A stretch of 64,000 bases of DNA, taken from contig CM023453.1 of the NCBI GenBank assembly GCA_013339765.2, forward strand, positions 30,217,968 to 30,281,967, given 5' to 3'. The position numbers were made by a program, and so were the translations under genes. Origin of the DNA: Haemaphysalis longicornis. Lineage: Eukaryota; Arthropoda; Arachnida; Ixodida; Ixodidae. Shown piece after piece: positions 34,286 to 44,744 of this stretch; positions within the stretch are counted from its first letter, which is position 1, and each line of letters opens with the position of its first letter. Under the pieces are notes generated by a model, which did not search any database, was not told the DNA's origin, and saw nothing but the letters and a program-made list of their open reading frames with translations.

Positions 34286-34962
34286 AGGGTCAGTGCAAGT
34301 CTTTTCACGACTTTTTGTTGCGTTCTAAATGCTTTCAGAACGTACTCAACAAACACATGCAGTACTTAGAATAAGGGGTCACAAAGTACCTCAGTCAAAA
34401 ATTACTGCTCTATGCTCATCACATAACTTAGAAACTTGCTGAAAAGATTTTTTCCCTCTTTCCCGGTCTTAGCATTCTTCGAGCGCTAGAATTACGCCAT
34501 TGAGTAGACGCTTTTGGCCGGCTTCGTTTCAGTTGCAGCAATAAACGAATTTGGCAGCCACCTTAAAAAAATGCCACAAAAGCAAAGCAGAGATTCCACC
34601 TCGTATACTTTCCCCACTCCCCTAACCCACCCCCCTTCCCACCACGGAGCAGTGGGAGACTGTGCTGACCAGCCCGGACCCGGCCCGCCAGAGGGCCTTG
34701 GTTTCTCGGGCCATTGATTCGGCCCGGTGAAGAGGCATCCAGGACTAGGGACGCTTCACCGCCACCATTTTCCCTTTCCCTTTTGCTCTAATAAACGTTT
34801 TCTACTACTACTACAAAAGCAAAGCAGAAACACAAAGCGCATCTGCAGCGGCGAGCAAATCACGCAGTGCCGCTCCGGCCTGACCACTCTCGCTTTCGCA
34901 AAGCTTCCAGGCCCCGAAGGACACAGTGAAAGCGTTTGTCGGCAGTGTTGCACAGAGTCCCT
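34286..34962 (+). mobile_element. MITE with TTAA target duplication, copy 2, interrupted by a LINE
   Basis: TTAA at 34282-34285 and 34963-34966 flanks ends AGGGTCAGTGCAAG and CACAGAGTCCCT, diverged versions of the ends of copy 1. The interior matches the reverse complement of 3807-4249 (for example ACAAAGTACCTCAG(T/C)CA, TTTCCCGGTCTT, AGTTGC-GC-A-AACG-ATT). It is split at 34592-34812 by a LINE 3' end, which accounts for the extra length. Confidence 0.75.
34592..34812 (+). mobile_element. 5'-truncated LINE 3' end with 16-bp target-site duplication and (CTA)n tail
   Basis: ACAAAAGCAAAGCAGA occurs at 34576-34591 and again at 34813-34828, exactly bracketing the insert. The insert encodes EQWETVLTSPDPARQRALVS, RAIDSAR and stop (TGA near 34729), the C-terminus of an I-like LINE, followed by CTAATAAACG and a CTACTACTA tail. 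A clear target-primed insertion nested in the MITE. Confidence 0.85.
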
Positions 34963-35639
34963 TTAAGCGCTTTCCGACCGACCTCCAAGTTTGTTGTCGT
35001 GCTCAGGCGTACATCGTGTTCCGCTTTCTGGCGAGCATCCGAGCCACCGCTCGTTTCGCTTCTGGAGAAAGAACAGTGCGTGCGTGCCAGCTTGCCCGTC
35101 ACGAGTTGGGAAATTCGAGCCCCGTCGTTGCAAACAGGGAGCGATGAACTTTACACGCACCCGACTCGCTTGCGTCGGCTCCTCCTCGGAGCGTATCTTT
35201 TTCCGGTCTTCGCGGGCGCCACCCGTATCGGTTTCCGTACGCGCAGACTGCCAGACATGGTCAATAGGAGGGCATTCTTGGCGCCTGCCGAAAGCTGCTT
35301 ACTACGACCCCTTCTTGTGCCGTCTTTGCTTCATTCACACGTCCGCGGATCAAGGTCACAGTGCATTCACTTCATCGCACTAAGCAAAAGCTCTAGTCGA
35401 TAAGATCAAGAATGAAGGAGGTCGTGTGAATGGCACACCGAGCGTAGTGTTGACTTGAAGATAAAATGGTTCGAAGGATAAGTGAGTGTAACAACGCCTT
35501 TCATTTAAAATAATTTCGAGGTCACCTGAGCACCTTTTCTTGTTGTTGTTGAAAGTATTAAGGTCCAGTCGAATTGGCGAAGATTGGCGAAGATTGCACT
35601 AGTGGTACAAGGCTGGAGAAATAGCAGATCTGCGGCCTC
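34963..35639. other. No supported gene
   Basis: CpG-rich from about 35040 to 35250 with overlapping open frames on several phases and no domain. At about 35605-35635 the phrase GTACAAGGCTGGAGAAATAGC resembles the left edge of repeat family A (AACAAGGTTGGAGAAACACC at 57680). Confidence 0.35.
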
Positions 35640-35940
35640 ACCTAGGACGAAGTTCTTCGAGTTCCTTGATGGTCTTGTGACTCTAACTCGCCCCTCAGGG
35701 AAGCACGTAGGAATGCAAACGACTCCCGAATCTTCTCAAAACATTTCCTGACTGCAGCTTCCTGGGCCGACATCTCCACCGCCTTGAGCACGTTCAAAGC
35801 GAGCGCCTTGAGCGCTTCGGGGTAGCCCATGTCCTCGCGTTCCTTCAACATCTCGGCCACGACCTTTTGCCGGTTAGACATTCCGCGGTCGGCCTTGTTC
35901 ACGAAGTCAACGACGTGCGTGGCACAAGCATACACACTAA
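35640..35940 (-). pseudogene. Exon-like ORF, unrecognised protein, probably frameshifted
   Basis: The minus-strand frame reads YACATHVVDFVNKADRGMSN, RQKVVAEMLKEREDMGYPEA, LKALALNVLKAVEMSAQEAA, VRKCFEKIRESFAFLRASLR, a credible helical, charged protein segment with GC-ending codons. It reaches TAG at 35642-35644. One base later in phase the same DNA reads HKTIKELEELRP and runs straight into a CTAG/GTGAGG donor at 35639-35640. That suggests a one-base indel near the GAGTTAGAG stretch (about 35690) in a real internal exon. Acceptor candidates on the minus strand are ...gtttag and ...ttttttag. No family recognised; no partner exon found. Confidence 0.35.
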
Positions 35941-36417
35941 ACTTTTTACATCCTTATTGCCTAAAAAAGGTGTAGTATAAGTGGAATAAGGGTGTTGGGA
36001 AGTCATTACGCCCTTTCCAACACCCTAATTTGTAGCTATACACCCTTTCTGTGTGGCAAAAAGTGTTTTGACCGACGGCACAATTGGTTTATTGTAGTGT
36101 TGAAAAGGTGTGAAATAGATGTTCAGTTAAAAAAAAAAAGGAAAAACAAAAACCAGAGGAGACCTGGGTTCGACCTACCCCCCTTTCGGTGATGCTTAGT
36201 GCTAGGTTTTGCTAGGCTTTGCTAAGTTTTGTTAGGTTTTGCGATGTTCTTGCTCGGCTAGGCTAAGTGCTGAGGTGTGAGGCCAAGCTTAGCCGGGTTC
36301 TACAAGGCTGTTCGGGGTATGCGCTCGGGGTATGCGCAGTTCTGTTCATCTTATTCTTCTACGTCGCGTTGACATAGCGCAGTGCGCCAGTGCCGGATCT
36401 TCCTTCTCCTATCATTT
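35941..36417. other. Intergenic, with a GCTAGGTTTT-type simple repeat
   Basis: 36195-36260 repeats the motif GCTAGGTTTT / GCTAGGCTTT / GTTAGGTTTT. No gene. Confidence 0.5.
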
Positions 36418-36590
36418 TGCGCTCGGAATTTTCTTGGTATTTTTTTTTTCGGGCGCTCCTCACGACATGCACATTCACGTGTTCAGGGCATTTCTTGGTG
36501 TTTTGTTTGGTGGGGGGGGGGGGGGGGGGGGCTGCTGACGAGTCGCACGCTCGCGTGCCCTCGGCATTTTCTTGGTATTTTTAAATGCGA
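36418..36590 (+). repeat. Dispersed repeat family A, partial copy with G17 run
   Basis: GCGCTCGGAATTTTCTTGG, tatttttt and GGGCGCTCCTCACG match the right-hand part of the copies at 10195 and 57655; the TCTTGGTATTTTT phrase is itself duplicated at 36430 and 36568. A G run of about 20 lies at 36512-36530. Confidence 0.55.
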
Positions 36591-36905
36591 AGCATTTCTT
36601 AGGCTCGCCTGGTCCTGCGTCGTTGCTGGCGGCACCGTCCACACGCTCACTGGCGTCATGCGCAACTCTCCTCCTTACACCCACAGCTCCGCGATACTTA
36701 CACTATAAAAAAAGAAATAGTTAGCGGCGCCCGGTTTCGATACCACGACTCTCTGGCCGCAACGGGAGGTACGCGGTGCTCTTCCCACTACGCTACAAAT
36801 CCGGGACAGGAGCAAGTGCTACGAACGCGCCTTATGTCCTTGACTCATTCAAAGTACGTCAAGAAGCTACTGATACAACGAAGGCACGCGAAGCTGAACG
36901 TCAAC
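36585..36905 (+). repeat. Dispersed repeat family C, copy 1
   Basis: Starts with TTTAAATGCGAAGCATTTC, a near-palindrome, and contains GCGCCCGGTTTCGAT, GCGGTGCTCTTCCCACTACG and GCTACGAACGCGCC, then TTGACTCATTCAAA. The same blocks in order are at 37490-37760. The GGTTTCGAT block and the spacing suggest a tRNA-like head in reverse orientation. Confidence 0.65.
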
Positions 36906-37490
36906 GGAAGAACGACGAACTGAAAAATTTAGAGGGGGATGCTGAATTTCCCGTGGGAAAGCTGTGGCGGGAAGCGCCACGCGCCTTGCAGCTCAACCAG
37001 CCCCGTTCCGGCAGCGCCTCTGATGCTGATTGTGGCAGGATGCCCCTAGGGGATTGGCCAACCAAAGAATCCATCACGAGATAGGTTCGCGTTCAACCAC
37101 CGTCGTCATTTTCCCGTAGGGGAACCGCCGAGAAGAAGAAGAACGAGAAGACAAAGGTGCGAAAGGAGGGCGTGTACATTGCTCTCAGCCGTTGCACCAA
37201 TGTCAACAACCTTTACTCACCAAAGCTGACGGAGACTACCGATTCTACCCACAGAGACAACATCGACAAGAACATGATGGACGAGTTTCGGCGCCTCGAG
37301 AACCACCGCCTACTCACCCGTAACACAACAGCACTTGCGTGCCTTTGCCACCGGTGTGGACCCGGACGCGGAATTCCCTCTGGCGCTAGTAAAAACCAGA
37401 TCACTCAACATAACGGCAACACAAGGAACCACACGAACCGCCACGATGCTTCGCATCCTCATCAGGGTTCCCCACGGGAAGATGGTGTAA
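36900..37490 (+). mobile_element. Helitron/Pif1-like helicase C-terminal remnant
   Basis: The plus frame reads VRKEGVYIALSRCTNVNNLY, then HRDNIDKNMMDEFRRLENHR. The VY(V/I)ALSR-T-x-x-(N)-LY block is motif VI of the Pif1/Helitron helicase family, and the trailing DEFRRLE helix is typical of tick Helitron-like copies. A frame change near 37340 continues as DAEFPLALVKTRSLNITATQ. The leading part (about 36900-37060) is charged and unrecognised. 5' domains (Rep nuclease) are absent. Confidence 0.6.
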
Positions 37491-37760
37491 TTTTAAATGC
37501 AGAGCATTTCAGTAACTCACGATGTCACCCGCGTTGACGTCCGTAGTCCGCACCGCACCCCTCCCTACTATATACAAAAAAATACACTCCGGCGCCCGGT
37601 TTCGATCCCTCGACCCTGCGGGCGGAACGCAATGTACATGGTGCTCTACCCACTGCGCCACAAAGCCGACACAGAATGGGACGCTACGAACGCGCCCTTA
37701 TATCGTTGACTCATTCAAATTACTGCTGACGAGCGCTCTCTCGTCAGCAGTTGCCACAAG
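37490..37760 (+). repeat. Dispersed repeat family C, copy 2
   Basis: TTTTAAATGCAGAGCATTTC, GGCGCCCGGTTTCGATCCC, GGTGCTCTACCCACTGCG, GACGCTACGAACGCGCCCTT and TTGACTCATTCAAATTAC, colinear with copy 1. The two copies bracket the helicase remnant in direct orientation. Confidence 0.65.
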
Positions 37761-38618
37761 TGCAACAACATTAACGTAACGCAAACTACTTAACGTCGTG
37801 CGCCCCCGGAAATGCTCTGCATTTGATTGTGCCCCTCGCGAGGGGGATGTTTCACTGCGTCTTCTCTCGGTCGCGGGACCCGTGGCGCCATCTGGCGGAG
37901 GCGCGGCACAACTCGTAGCACTTTCTTTGAAAAAGCGCCTCGAAAGCGCGGCAAATATGAAATAGGGATGACGCGCTTTCGAGGCAATCCGCCGACGCGG
38001 CTGCTTTGTTTTCGTCAACGTTGACACGAGCAGTGCGCAAAAGTGGTATACATTTCCCGCCATCGTAATTACGAGAATTGTTTCTGTAAAAACGAACTTC
38101 CCAGCTCGTAAGTAATCAATCTCACCTTGTATCAATTTTCATTCCGTATACAAAATATAAAAACAATTTTCCGGAGAACAGCGAGCACAGTTCATAGTCT
38201 GCCGGGCCCCTCCATCACTCCATGTAGATATTCGGCCACAGAGCGCCCAAGTTAATGAACCTTCGCCTGTTCGGTACAGAAATGAGCTCGCGAAACGTCG
38301 ATAAAGAAAGCCGAAACAAAAAAACTATCGAACGTGCGCCCACTAATCACACAAAACCACAGCTCCGATTGCGAAACGAGTAAATGGCGGTGAGAACCGT
38401 GCTCGCGTTTACTTTGAGTTTAGCGAACGACCCGCCGTTTTATGTTTACACTGCCAACTGCACCGTAAAGGGCATAGAAGAAAGTAACAAGGCGTGTTTT
38501 CAGGAAGGCATAAATCATTGCTTGAACCCTCACAATACGTGTTTTTTCTGTGAATGGACGGCGCAACCAAGAGCTTAAAGAGCTCGGCTGTTACCCTACC
38601 GTCTAACGATGACGATGA
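37761..38618. other. No supported gene
   Basis: Includes GC-rich 37830-38030 (GGAAATGCTCTGCATTTGAT at 37808 is another family-C-like terminus) and AT-rich sequence with no coding support. Confidence 0.4.
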
Positions 38619-38786
38619 TTGAACGCGAAGCTTTCTCATGAGGGATTCTTTAGTGGTCATCTGAGTTTGGACTTTGCCTCGTTGAGCTTTGATTTTGACT
38701 TGCACGCAGGTTGTACTTTTCATCGCAGTGGCTTCGACTTTAACCCTTCGCCACTTGATTTCGCAGGAAGAAAGCTTCGCGTTCAA
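38619..38786. mobile_element. 168-bp element with perfect 18-bp inverted termini
   Basis: TTGAACGCGAAGCTTTCT at 38619-38636 is the exact reverse complement of 38769-38786. The interior encodes no protein on its own; its minus-strand reading is part of a lysine-rich open frame (38409-38786) produced by repeat composition. Probably a MITE. Confidence 0.65.
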
Positions 38787-39474
38787 CCGTCATGGCCGTG
38801 CATGATTTTTCTAATTTTGCCCGTCCATGCACCCCTCTACTAATCTGCACTGCTTCGACCGTGTCGAAATGGCGCAATCAGATAGACGTCGGCTTCATAG
38901 CGCGAGGGACCCAGGCTCGATTCCGACCTAGGGAATCGTTTTTTCATGAGGCGCTTTCGCGATCCTGAAGTGCGTCTTGAGCGCTCACGGACGAATCACT
39001 GAGACATAGAAAGCTTCGCTTTAATAAGGCAGTGCACTGTGAGGGTGCCCTCTGGTGACTGGTGGGCCTCTAAGTGAGGCCAGCGAAACACGTGTCCCCC
39101 CTCCCGCTGGGACGCCAGCAATTTAAATGCCCCCTCAGTAACGATGACACCGTTTCTCGTAAGGTTAGGCTTACCGTCACGGCGGCGCATACCTGAGCTT
39201 GACGTTAACTAAGCTAAGCATAACTAAGCTACATTCGCAGCCACACGATGCCTCGCAACGAGAATTTAGGTGCCATTTCGGTGCTACAGATAACGCCGAC
39301 GCCGGCTGTTTCGCTCCATGGGTCGTTTAGTTCTTCAGCGTTATGTTCGGCCAGCATTCGATCCACTGGTCATTGCCCATTTCAAGATCACGTAGAGACA
39401 CAAACCTTCATGGCATGTGTACGGGAGTAGCGCCTGCGCTTGGAACATAGCGATATATCGTCGCCGGACTGAAG
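38787..39474. other. No supported gene
   Basis: GAAAGCTTCGCTTTAAT at about 39009 echoes the 38.6-kb termini. The repeated CTAAGCTAAGC/AACTAAGCT lies near 39210-39235. Nothing coding. Confidence 0.35.
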
Positions 39475-42080
39475 AGAGAGAGAAATAGAGGGAGAAACAA
39501 CTTTATTTTTTCCCCAGAAAGCCAGAAGGGGAAGGAGTACGTGGGTTTGCCCTGCCGTTAATTCTTTTCAGTCGTCCGCCAGGAGTACTTAAGCTTCTCC
39601 AGCGTCTTGGATTGCTGTAGTAGTTCTTCGGAGCTGAGCAACGCCCTCTCCCATTGCTTCTCATTAAAGATGTTTATTTTTTGCGTGTCTTTTTGCTTTT
39701 TTGTGCATGCCCATACTATGTGTTTGAGGTCTGCCCTTTGGCCGCATGTTTTGCAAAGATCACTGACTGTCCCGGGGTAGTAGTAGATATATACCGAAGT
39801 GGGTTAGGGAAAGTTCCTGTCTGTATTTGTCGCCAAGCGATGGCCTGGGATCTATTCAGATTGCCGTGTGCCTATGGGTATACTTTTTTCTGCTGCATCG
39901 ATAGTGGTACAATGTTTCTCTATACGTTTTGAGTGGGTCGCTGACATCCGCTTTTCATCTGGCAGTGTGTCCGCAGGGGGTCGGGAGCTCGGTAGACTAG
40001 ATCTCGAGCAGCTTCACGGGCGACTTCAGTGCCAGGCATTCCGGAATGCGCTGGAGTTCATATTAATGCGGTTTTGGCTTCGGGGTCTCGTTTTATGTAT
40101 GCGGTTGTCGAGATGTAGCCTCGTGACAAGTTTAGGATTGCTGTTTTCGAATCGCTACTTATTCTCTTTGCCTTTCCGCTGGCCATGGCGAGGGCTGTTG
40201 CCGCCTCCTCTATGATCTGCGGGTATTCGGTCATAACCGTGCAGGCTGTCACAAGACATAACGTATTGTCCACGACTACACATAGTATTGATTTTCTTTG
40301 AGGTCCTTGTTGCAGTGCCGTATTTGTCTATAGGGTACCTTCTAGTTTACCATATTTCTTGTGGACAGCCTTCACTCTCTCCTGCCTTTTTTCTTGGTTG
40401 CATGTTGGGTGCATGTTCCTTGGGACGCTGGTTATGATGAACGTTTCTATGATTCTTGTGTGCATTTTTTGTTTTGGTCCCTCTTGCTGTGTTCTGGTTC
40501 TGATGTTTAGTTTGTCTAGGATGTACGTGCCTGTTTTGCTTTTTGAGAGTCTCTCGTGCCGTGCTAGTTGTTGTGCTTCGATTATTTCATCCAGCGTGTT
40601 GTGTAGTCCTACGGCCTCCAGCTTCTCATTTGAGGTGCTGATCGGTCTTCCTGCGGCCATTTCGTACGCTCTTTTAATCAGGTTGTTTACCGTGGTCTTT
40701 TCTTCTGTTTTCAGTTTAATGAAGTCGTGTACGCAATTCTTGATATTATGTATGCTTGTATGAGTCTTATTATATCGCCTTCTTTGAGCCCGCGCTGTCG
40801 ATTGGTTACCCTAGATATGAGCCTGATGGTCTGGTTTACGTTTCTCTCCAGGGCGTTGACCGCTTCGGTGTTTGAACCGTTTTCTCGTATTCTGAGGCCT
40901 AATATTTTGATAGCGTTCACCTTCGGAATGGGTCTGTTCTGTAGGATCAGCGTGATGATTTCATGTTCTTTTGGCGTTTCTTTGGTCGATTTTCGGTACT
41001 TCTTAACCAGTAGTTCTGATTTCTCGGAGGATCATTCCAGGCCTCTCGAAAATAAGAACTCCACAACCTTGTTTATGGCTTCTTGTAATCTGCTCTCTAT
41101 GTTCCCATCGCTGCCTCCTGCCACCGATAATGTGAGGTCATCCGCATATATGGTGTGGTTGAGGTTCTCAATTCTATTAAGTTTCTCAGGGAGGCCTATC
41201 ATCGCCATGTTGAAAAGAAAAAGTGATAACACTGAGCCTTGCGGTGTTCTTCTGTTAATCACGTCGAATTCCTTCGGTTCGATTTCTCCAATCTTTAGCT
41301 TGGCAGTTCTGTTCTTGAGAAAATTTGCCTTTACCCCAAGTCCGAGTTTATCGATGGAATTTAGTATCGCTTTGTGGCTGACCCTGTCGAATGCTTTGGT
41401 GATGTTGAGTCCTAAAAGGGGTGTGTCCAAGATAGATGTTTCTTCTCCGTCTATGATTGCTTTTTTTATAGTTGTAGGAGTATGTTCTGCGTGGAGAGGT
41501 TTGCTCTAAAACCTATCATCGTGCCTGGGTAAAGGCCGCTTGACTCCATGTGTTTGTTGAGCCTGTTAAGGATTATGTGCTCGAGGAGCTTTCCGAGGCC
41601 CGATGTGAGCGATATTGGCCAAAGGTTGTTAAGATGTAACTTTTTTCCGGGTTTGGGTATTATTACTATGTTGGCTGTCTTCCATGTTTCCGGGAGTTGG
41701 CTCTCGTTCCAAACTTGATTGAACAAGTTGGTGAGTGCTTCTATGGAGGCGTCGTCCATGTTTCTTATTATCTTATTCGTGATGCCGTGCGGTCGTGGCA
41801 CCGATTTCGGCTTGAGTTCCTGGATGGCCGCCCTGACCTCACTCTCCGAAATTGGTTTGTCCAGTGTGGGGTTCGGCGCCCCTTGGTATTTCCCGTCGTG
41901 ACTTTCGAGTTGATGCGTTCATCCAAAATATTTCTCTCGGATGTCTTTGATTAGGTCCTCTTCTGTGCCTTCGTACAGGTGAATAATCTTCTTTAGGTTT
42001 TTTCTTGCGCCGTTGTGCTGCCTTCTAGATTAATTAGAGGCCTGAAGCTGTTCCAGGTTTTTGCTAAGCTCATCTGCGAG
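39475..42080 (-). mobile_element. RNase H-bearing non-LTR retrotransposon (I-like), 5'-truncated
   Basis: Reading the minus strand from 42080: LAKTWNSFRPLI; LKKIIHLYEGTEEDLIKDIR; PISESEVRAAIQELKPKS, PRPHGITNKIIRNMDD (RT start); WKTANIVIIPKPGKKLHLNN; LLGLNITKAFDRVSHKAILN; RRTPQGSVLSLFLFNMAM; HTIYADDLTLSVAGGSDG (RT catalytic YxDD); AIKILGLRIRENGSN (thumb); the RNase H piece DSKTAILNLSRG (about 40150); QTGTFPNPLRY and RADLKHIVWACTKK; then QWERALLSSEELLQ and a poly(A) signal (AAATAAAGTTGTTTC) near 39500. Frameshifts separate most blocks and there is no endonuclease domain, so it is an inactive, 5'-truncated copy. Confidence 0.85.
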
Positions 42081-43100
42081 TCCATTCTATTGCAGTGGTA
42101 GGAACATGGCGGAACGCCCGCTCGCCTGTCTAATCGCGTTTTTCCAGTCCGGCCGTGTCTAAGACGCTTCAGTTAAAAGTCCATCGTGTATCATTCCCGT
42201 TCCCTTCCTTGTGACCGCGCTAATCTTACCGATTGTTTCAGACCCTGACTTCAGCTTCCGCCGCTGCGCTTTCTTCTCGAGCGGCAGTGGCTATTTTTGG
42301 ATGCCGTAGAAGTAAAACTAAAGCATGTGACACAAGGAGGGAGGGGTCTGGGGGAAGTATTTAACGCGAGGTTCTTTCGGAACGCAGCGTGATGTATTGC
42401 CTTGGCAGTCAGTCAAGCATGGGGTGAACGCGCCCCAAGTTACACTGCTCAGACGCTTTACGCGACTCAGCGGCTGCAAGCTATTTTATTACGAGCATGT
42501 GAGAATATGTACTGCTCATACCCTTGCATGCTTAAAAAATTGTTAATATGTTGTTTAATCTGTTAGACATTTGGAATATGCGCAATAAGAGCGTTGCCCG
42601 GATTGGCTCATTCACAGTTGAAAAAAAGAAACGAGAATAAAGATTTGATTTCATAACAATAAGCACATGATATAAAATAACGTCAGGATTTTTAAGCATA
42701 ATTCCCGCCGTAACGTAGACTTCTGCAATATTGGAGACAACCAGTGGAACAAAAAAAGATACAGAGCCAACTTTTTGATGCCTTAGATGATGATCACTCA
42801 TATGTTATCAGGTACAAAATGTCCGAAACCCGGATGCAAGAAGGCTGCTTAAGCGAAACACCCAAATTAGCTCTTTGGCAGCGTGGGCAGCGCGAGTTGC
42901 GTGATGTCTCTATTGTATGCAAGAAGGAAGAAAATGTAGGCAGGACGTTGTGTGTCAGCTTGTTATCGTGAACAGTTCACGATATCAAGCCGACAATGCA
43001 CGGCAAGATTTGTACAGGCGCATTGTTTCACGCAGGCAGATTTACGGCACTGCAAAAAACGCAGCAAATAGCTTGCGGTTCCTCAAATAGCAGCGAATAG
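42081..43100. other. No supported gene
   Basis: Intergenic. The minus-strand open frame 42532-42801 is hydrophobic and unrecognised. Confidence 0.35.
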
Positions 43101-43137
43101 CAGCGGTTCCTCCAGCAAATAGCTGGAGGAACCGCTG
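43101..43137. repeat. Perfect 16-bp hairpin with 5-nt loop
   Basis: CAGCGGTTCCTCCAGC (43101-43116), loop aaata, then the exact reverse complement at 43122-43137. The phrase GCGGTTCCTC-AA-TAGC also precedes it at 43074-43090, so the hairpin sits on a short local duplication. Confidence 0.9.
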
Positions 43138-43721
43138 GAAAAAAATGGGGCCGATATTTATCTTTTTTTCAATATAAAAGACGTGGCCATCTATCTAGGT
43201 GACGGGAGACGTGGCCAAAGCGGCATCTCTGTCCCATTTGTAACTGCGCGGTCTGACTCCCGTACCGAAAACCTGTTCTCGTGAGTAACCGAATCTTTTC
43301 TAAATTTTCGTTGTTGTTGTCGTTGCTGTCGTTTTTGACGTCGTGTGCTTCTCAAAGGGTATTTATTGATTTCCTATGCTCAGTAGGATTAGCGGGAAGT
43401 GGGCGCATTCGTGTAGGATAGTTTCTGTAGTTGTTTAATATGACGTGAGACACTGGACAGCTAACAATAGCACGCACCCTTTAAATAAACTCGTCACGTC
43501 GTATTCCCAGTTGCTGCAGTCTTGCATAATCAGGCATTTTACGCCAACAAATTTGGAACTCCTCATAGTATTTTTTCTGTTTGAATGCTAATGCCTAGGA
43601 CCAGCATTGAGCTTTCTTGCAACTTGACTTAGTGACCGAAATTTTATCGTGTGTAGTGAGGGCAGTGCGATTTTATTAGTCCACATCGATGTCGCCACAA
43701 ATCTCTGCTGCAAAGATTATG

Positions 43722-44046
43722 TACACCTGGCGTCAAAATAAGCCGGGGCACGCGAGCGCGTGCCAAAATGCATCGCCGCGACATCTGACGTTGCACATCT
43801 GGTGTCGAGACACCGATGTGCGCGTGCGCGTCCAACCACGCTCGCTAGCCTGTCTTTTCATCGCTTCAAACGGCAACGCTTGTCACATTCAGCGCATGGC
43901 GCCAGGGGCCACTTTCTTTGGGCAATCCCTCTTGCTCGCACACGCTTCAGCCATAGAGAAATAAAAAATTTCTTTCTCTATGCTTCAGCGGCCGAGGGCG
44001 AGGGTGAAGATGCGTTGCTCGCTCTGCGCTGCTCTGACAAAGGATA
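43722..44046 (+). repeat. Dispersed repeat family D, copy 1 (left arm of a nested inverted structure)
   Basis: Blocks GGCGTCAAAATAAGCCGGGG, CACGCGAGCGCGTGC, GCATCGCCGCGACATCTGAC, GGTGTCGAGACA, GCTAGCCTGTCTTTT and GAAGATGCGTTGCTCGC occur in the same order, reverse-complemented, at 46728-47018. It carries a 31-bp palindromic insertion at 43951-43981 that copy 2 lacks. Confidence 0.85.
43951..43981. mobile_element. 31-bp palindromic micro-insertion with 7-bp duplication
   Basis: ATAGAGAAA (43953-43961) pairs with TTTCTCTAT (43973-43981). GCTTCAG stands on both sides (43944-43950 and 43982-43988), while the homologous site in copy 2 has a single GCTTCAG with no insert. This is the signature of a very small MITE-like insertion. 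Confidence 0.65.
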
Positions 44047-44744
44047 CATGGAAACGGGACTGCTATCTTAGTTTTAAAAACTGCATTCTTTTTTACAAGA
44101 AAGCTGTCTATGGCTAGGATCCAGCAGATCGTCTCCGGTAATAGAGCAATGTAGACAAGAATGTAGACAAGATGTAGACAAGAACTGCGTCTTAGGCCGG
44201 GTTCAGTGTGTCGCAATTGTCGTAATATCTTTAAGTAATGACGTCATTTGACGTCTCAGCCAACTGTGTAAAACGCCGTTTTTTTTTACGTCCATAGCGC
44301 ATGATACGGCTGTTACGTATTTAGTCTGAACATAGCATTAAGCGAACGCACATCATTGTCGCGTGAACGCCCCCCTCACATTTTCTCCAAGCGTCGAGCG
44401 CCTCGTGCGGGCACAGCATACTGCCCCTTCCCTTCCCCCACCGCACCCTTTCGGAGAGCGCTGGCTCGCACCACCACGGCGAACCTACTCCCCTCTCAAT
44501 TTCGCGACATTCTCCTCCTTTGCTTTCCTTCACTCGTTGGTCTTCCCATCGTTCGCTCGGTCACGACGACGCCGACGCGGCTGAGCCCAGGGAAGGGCAC
44601 CAAAGGGCTGTTCCCTGAAATGTCTTTCCAGCAATTCATTTCTGTTAGGAGGTGAAGCAGACATTAAGGGGATCGTTGTAAGCTTTATCTTTCTAAAATG
44701 GCTTTTCCACATCGAGTGTTGCACAGTGAATAACGTCAATATTC
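44047..44744. other. Interior of the nested inverted structure
   Basis: Has a triple TGTAGACAAGA repeat at 44151-44183 and a CpG-rich stretch at 44360-44620 with no recognised product. A CRE-like TGACGTCA lies near 44239. Confidence 0.4.

Noticed and set aside
40727..41509. 260-codon plus-strand ORF
   Set aside because: Antisense shadow of the reverse-transcriptase region of the minus-strand LINE.
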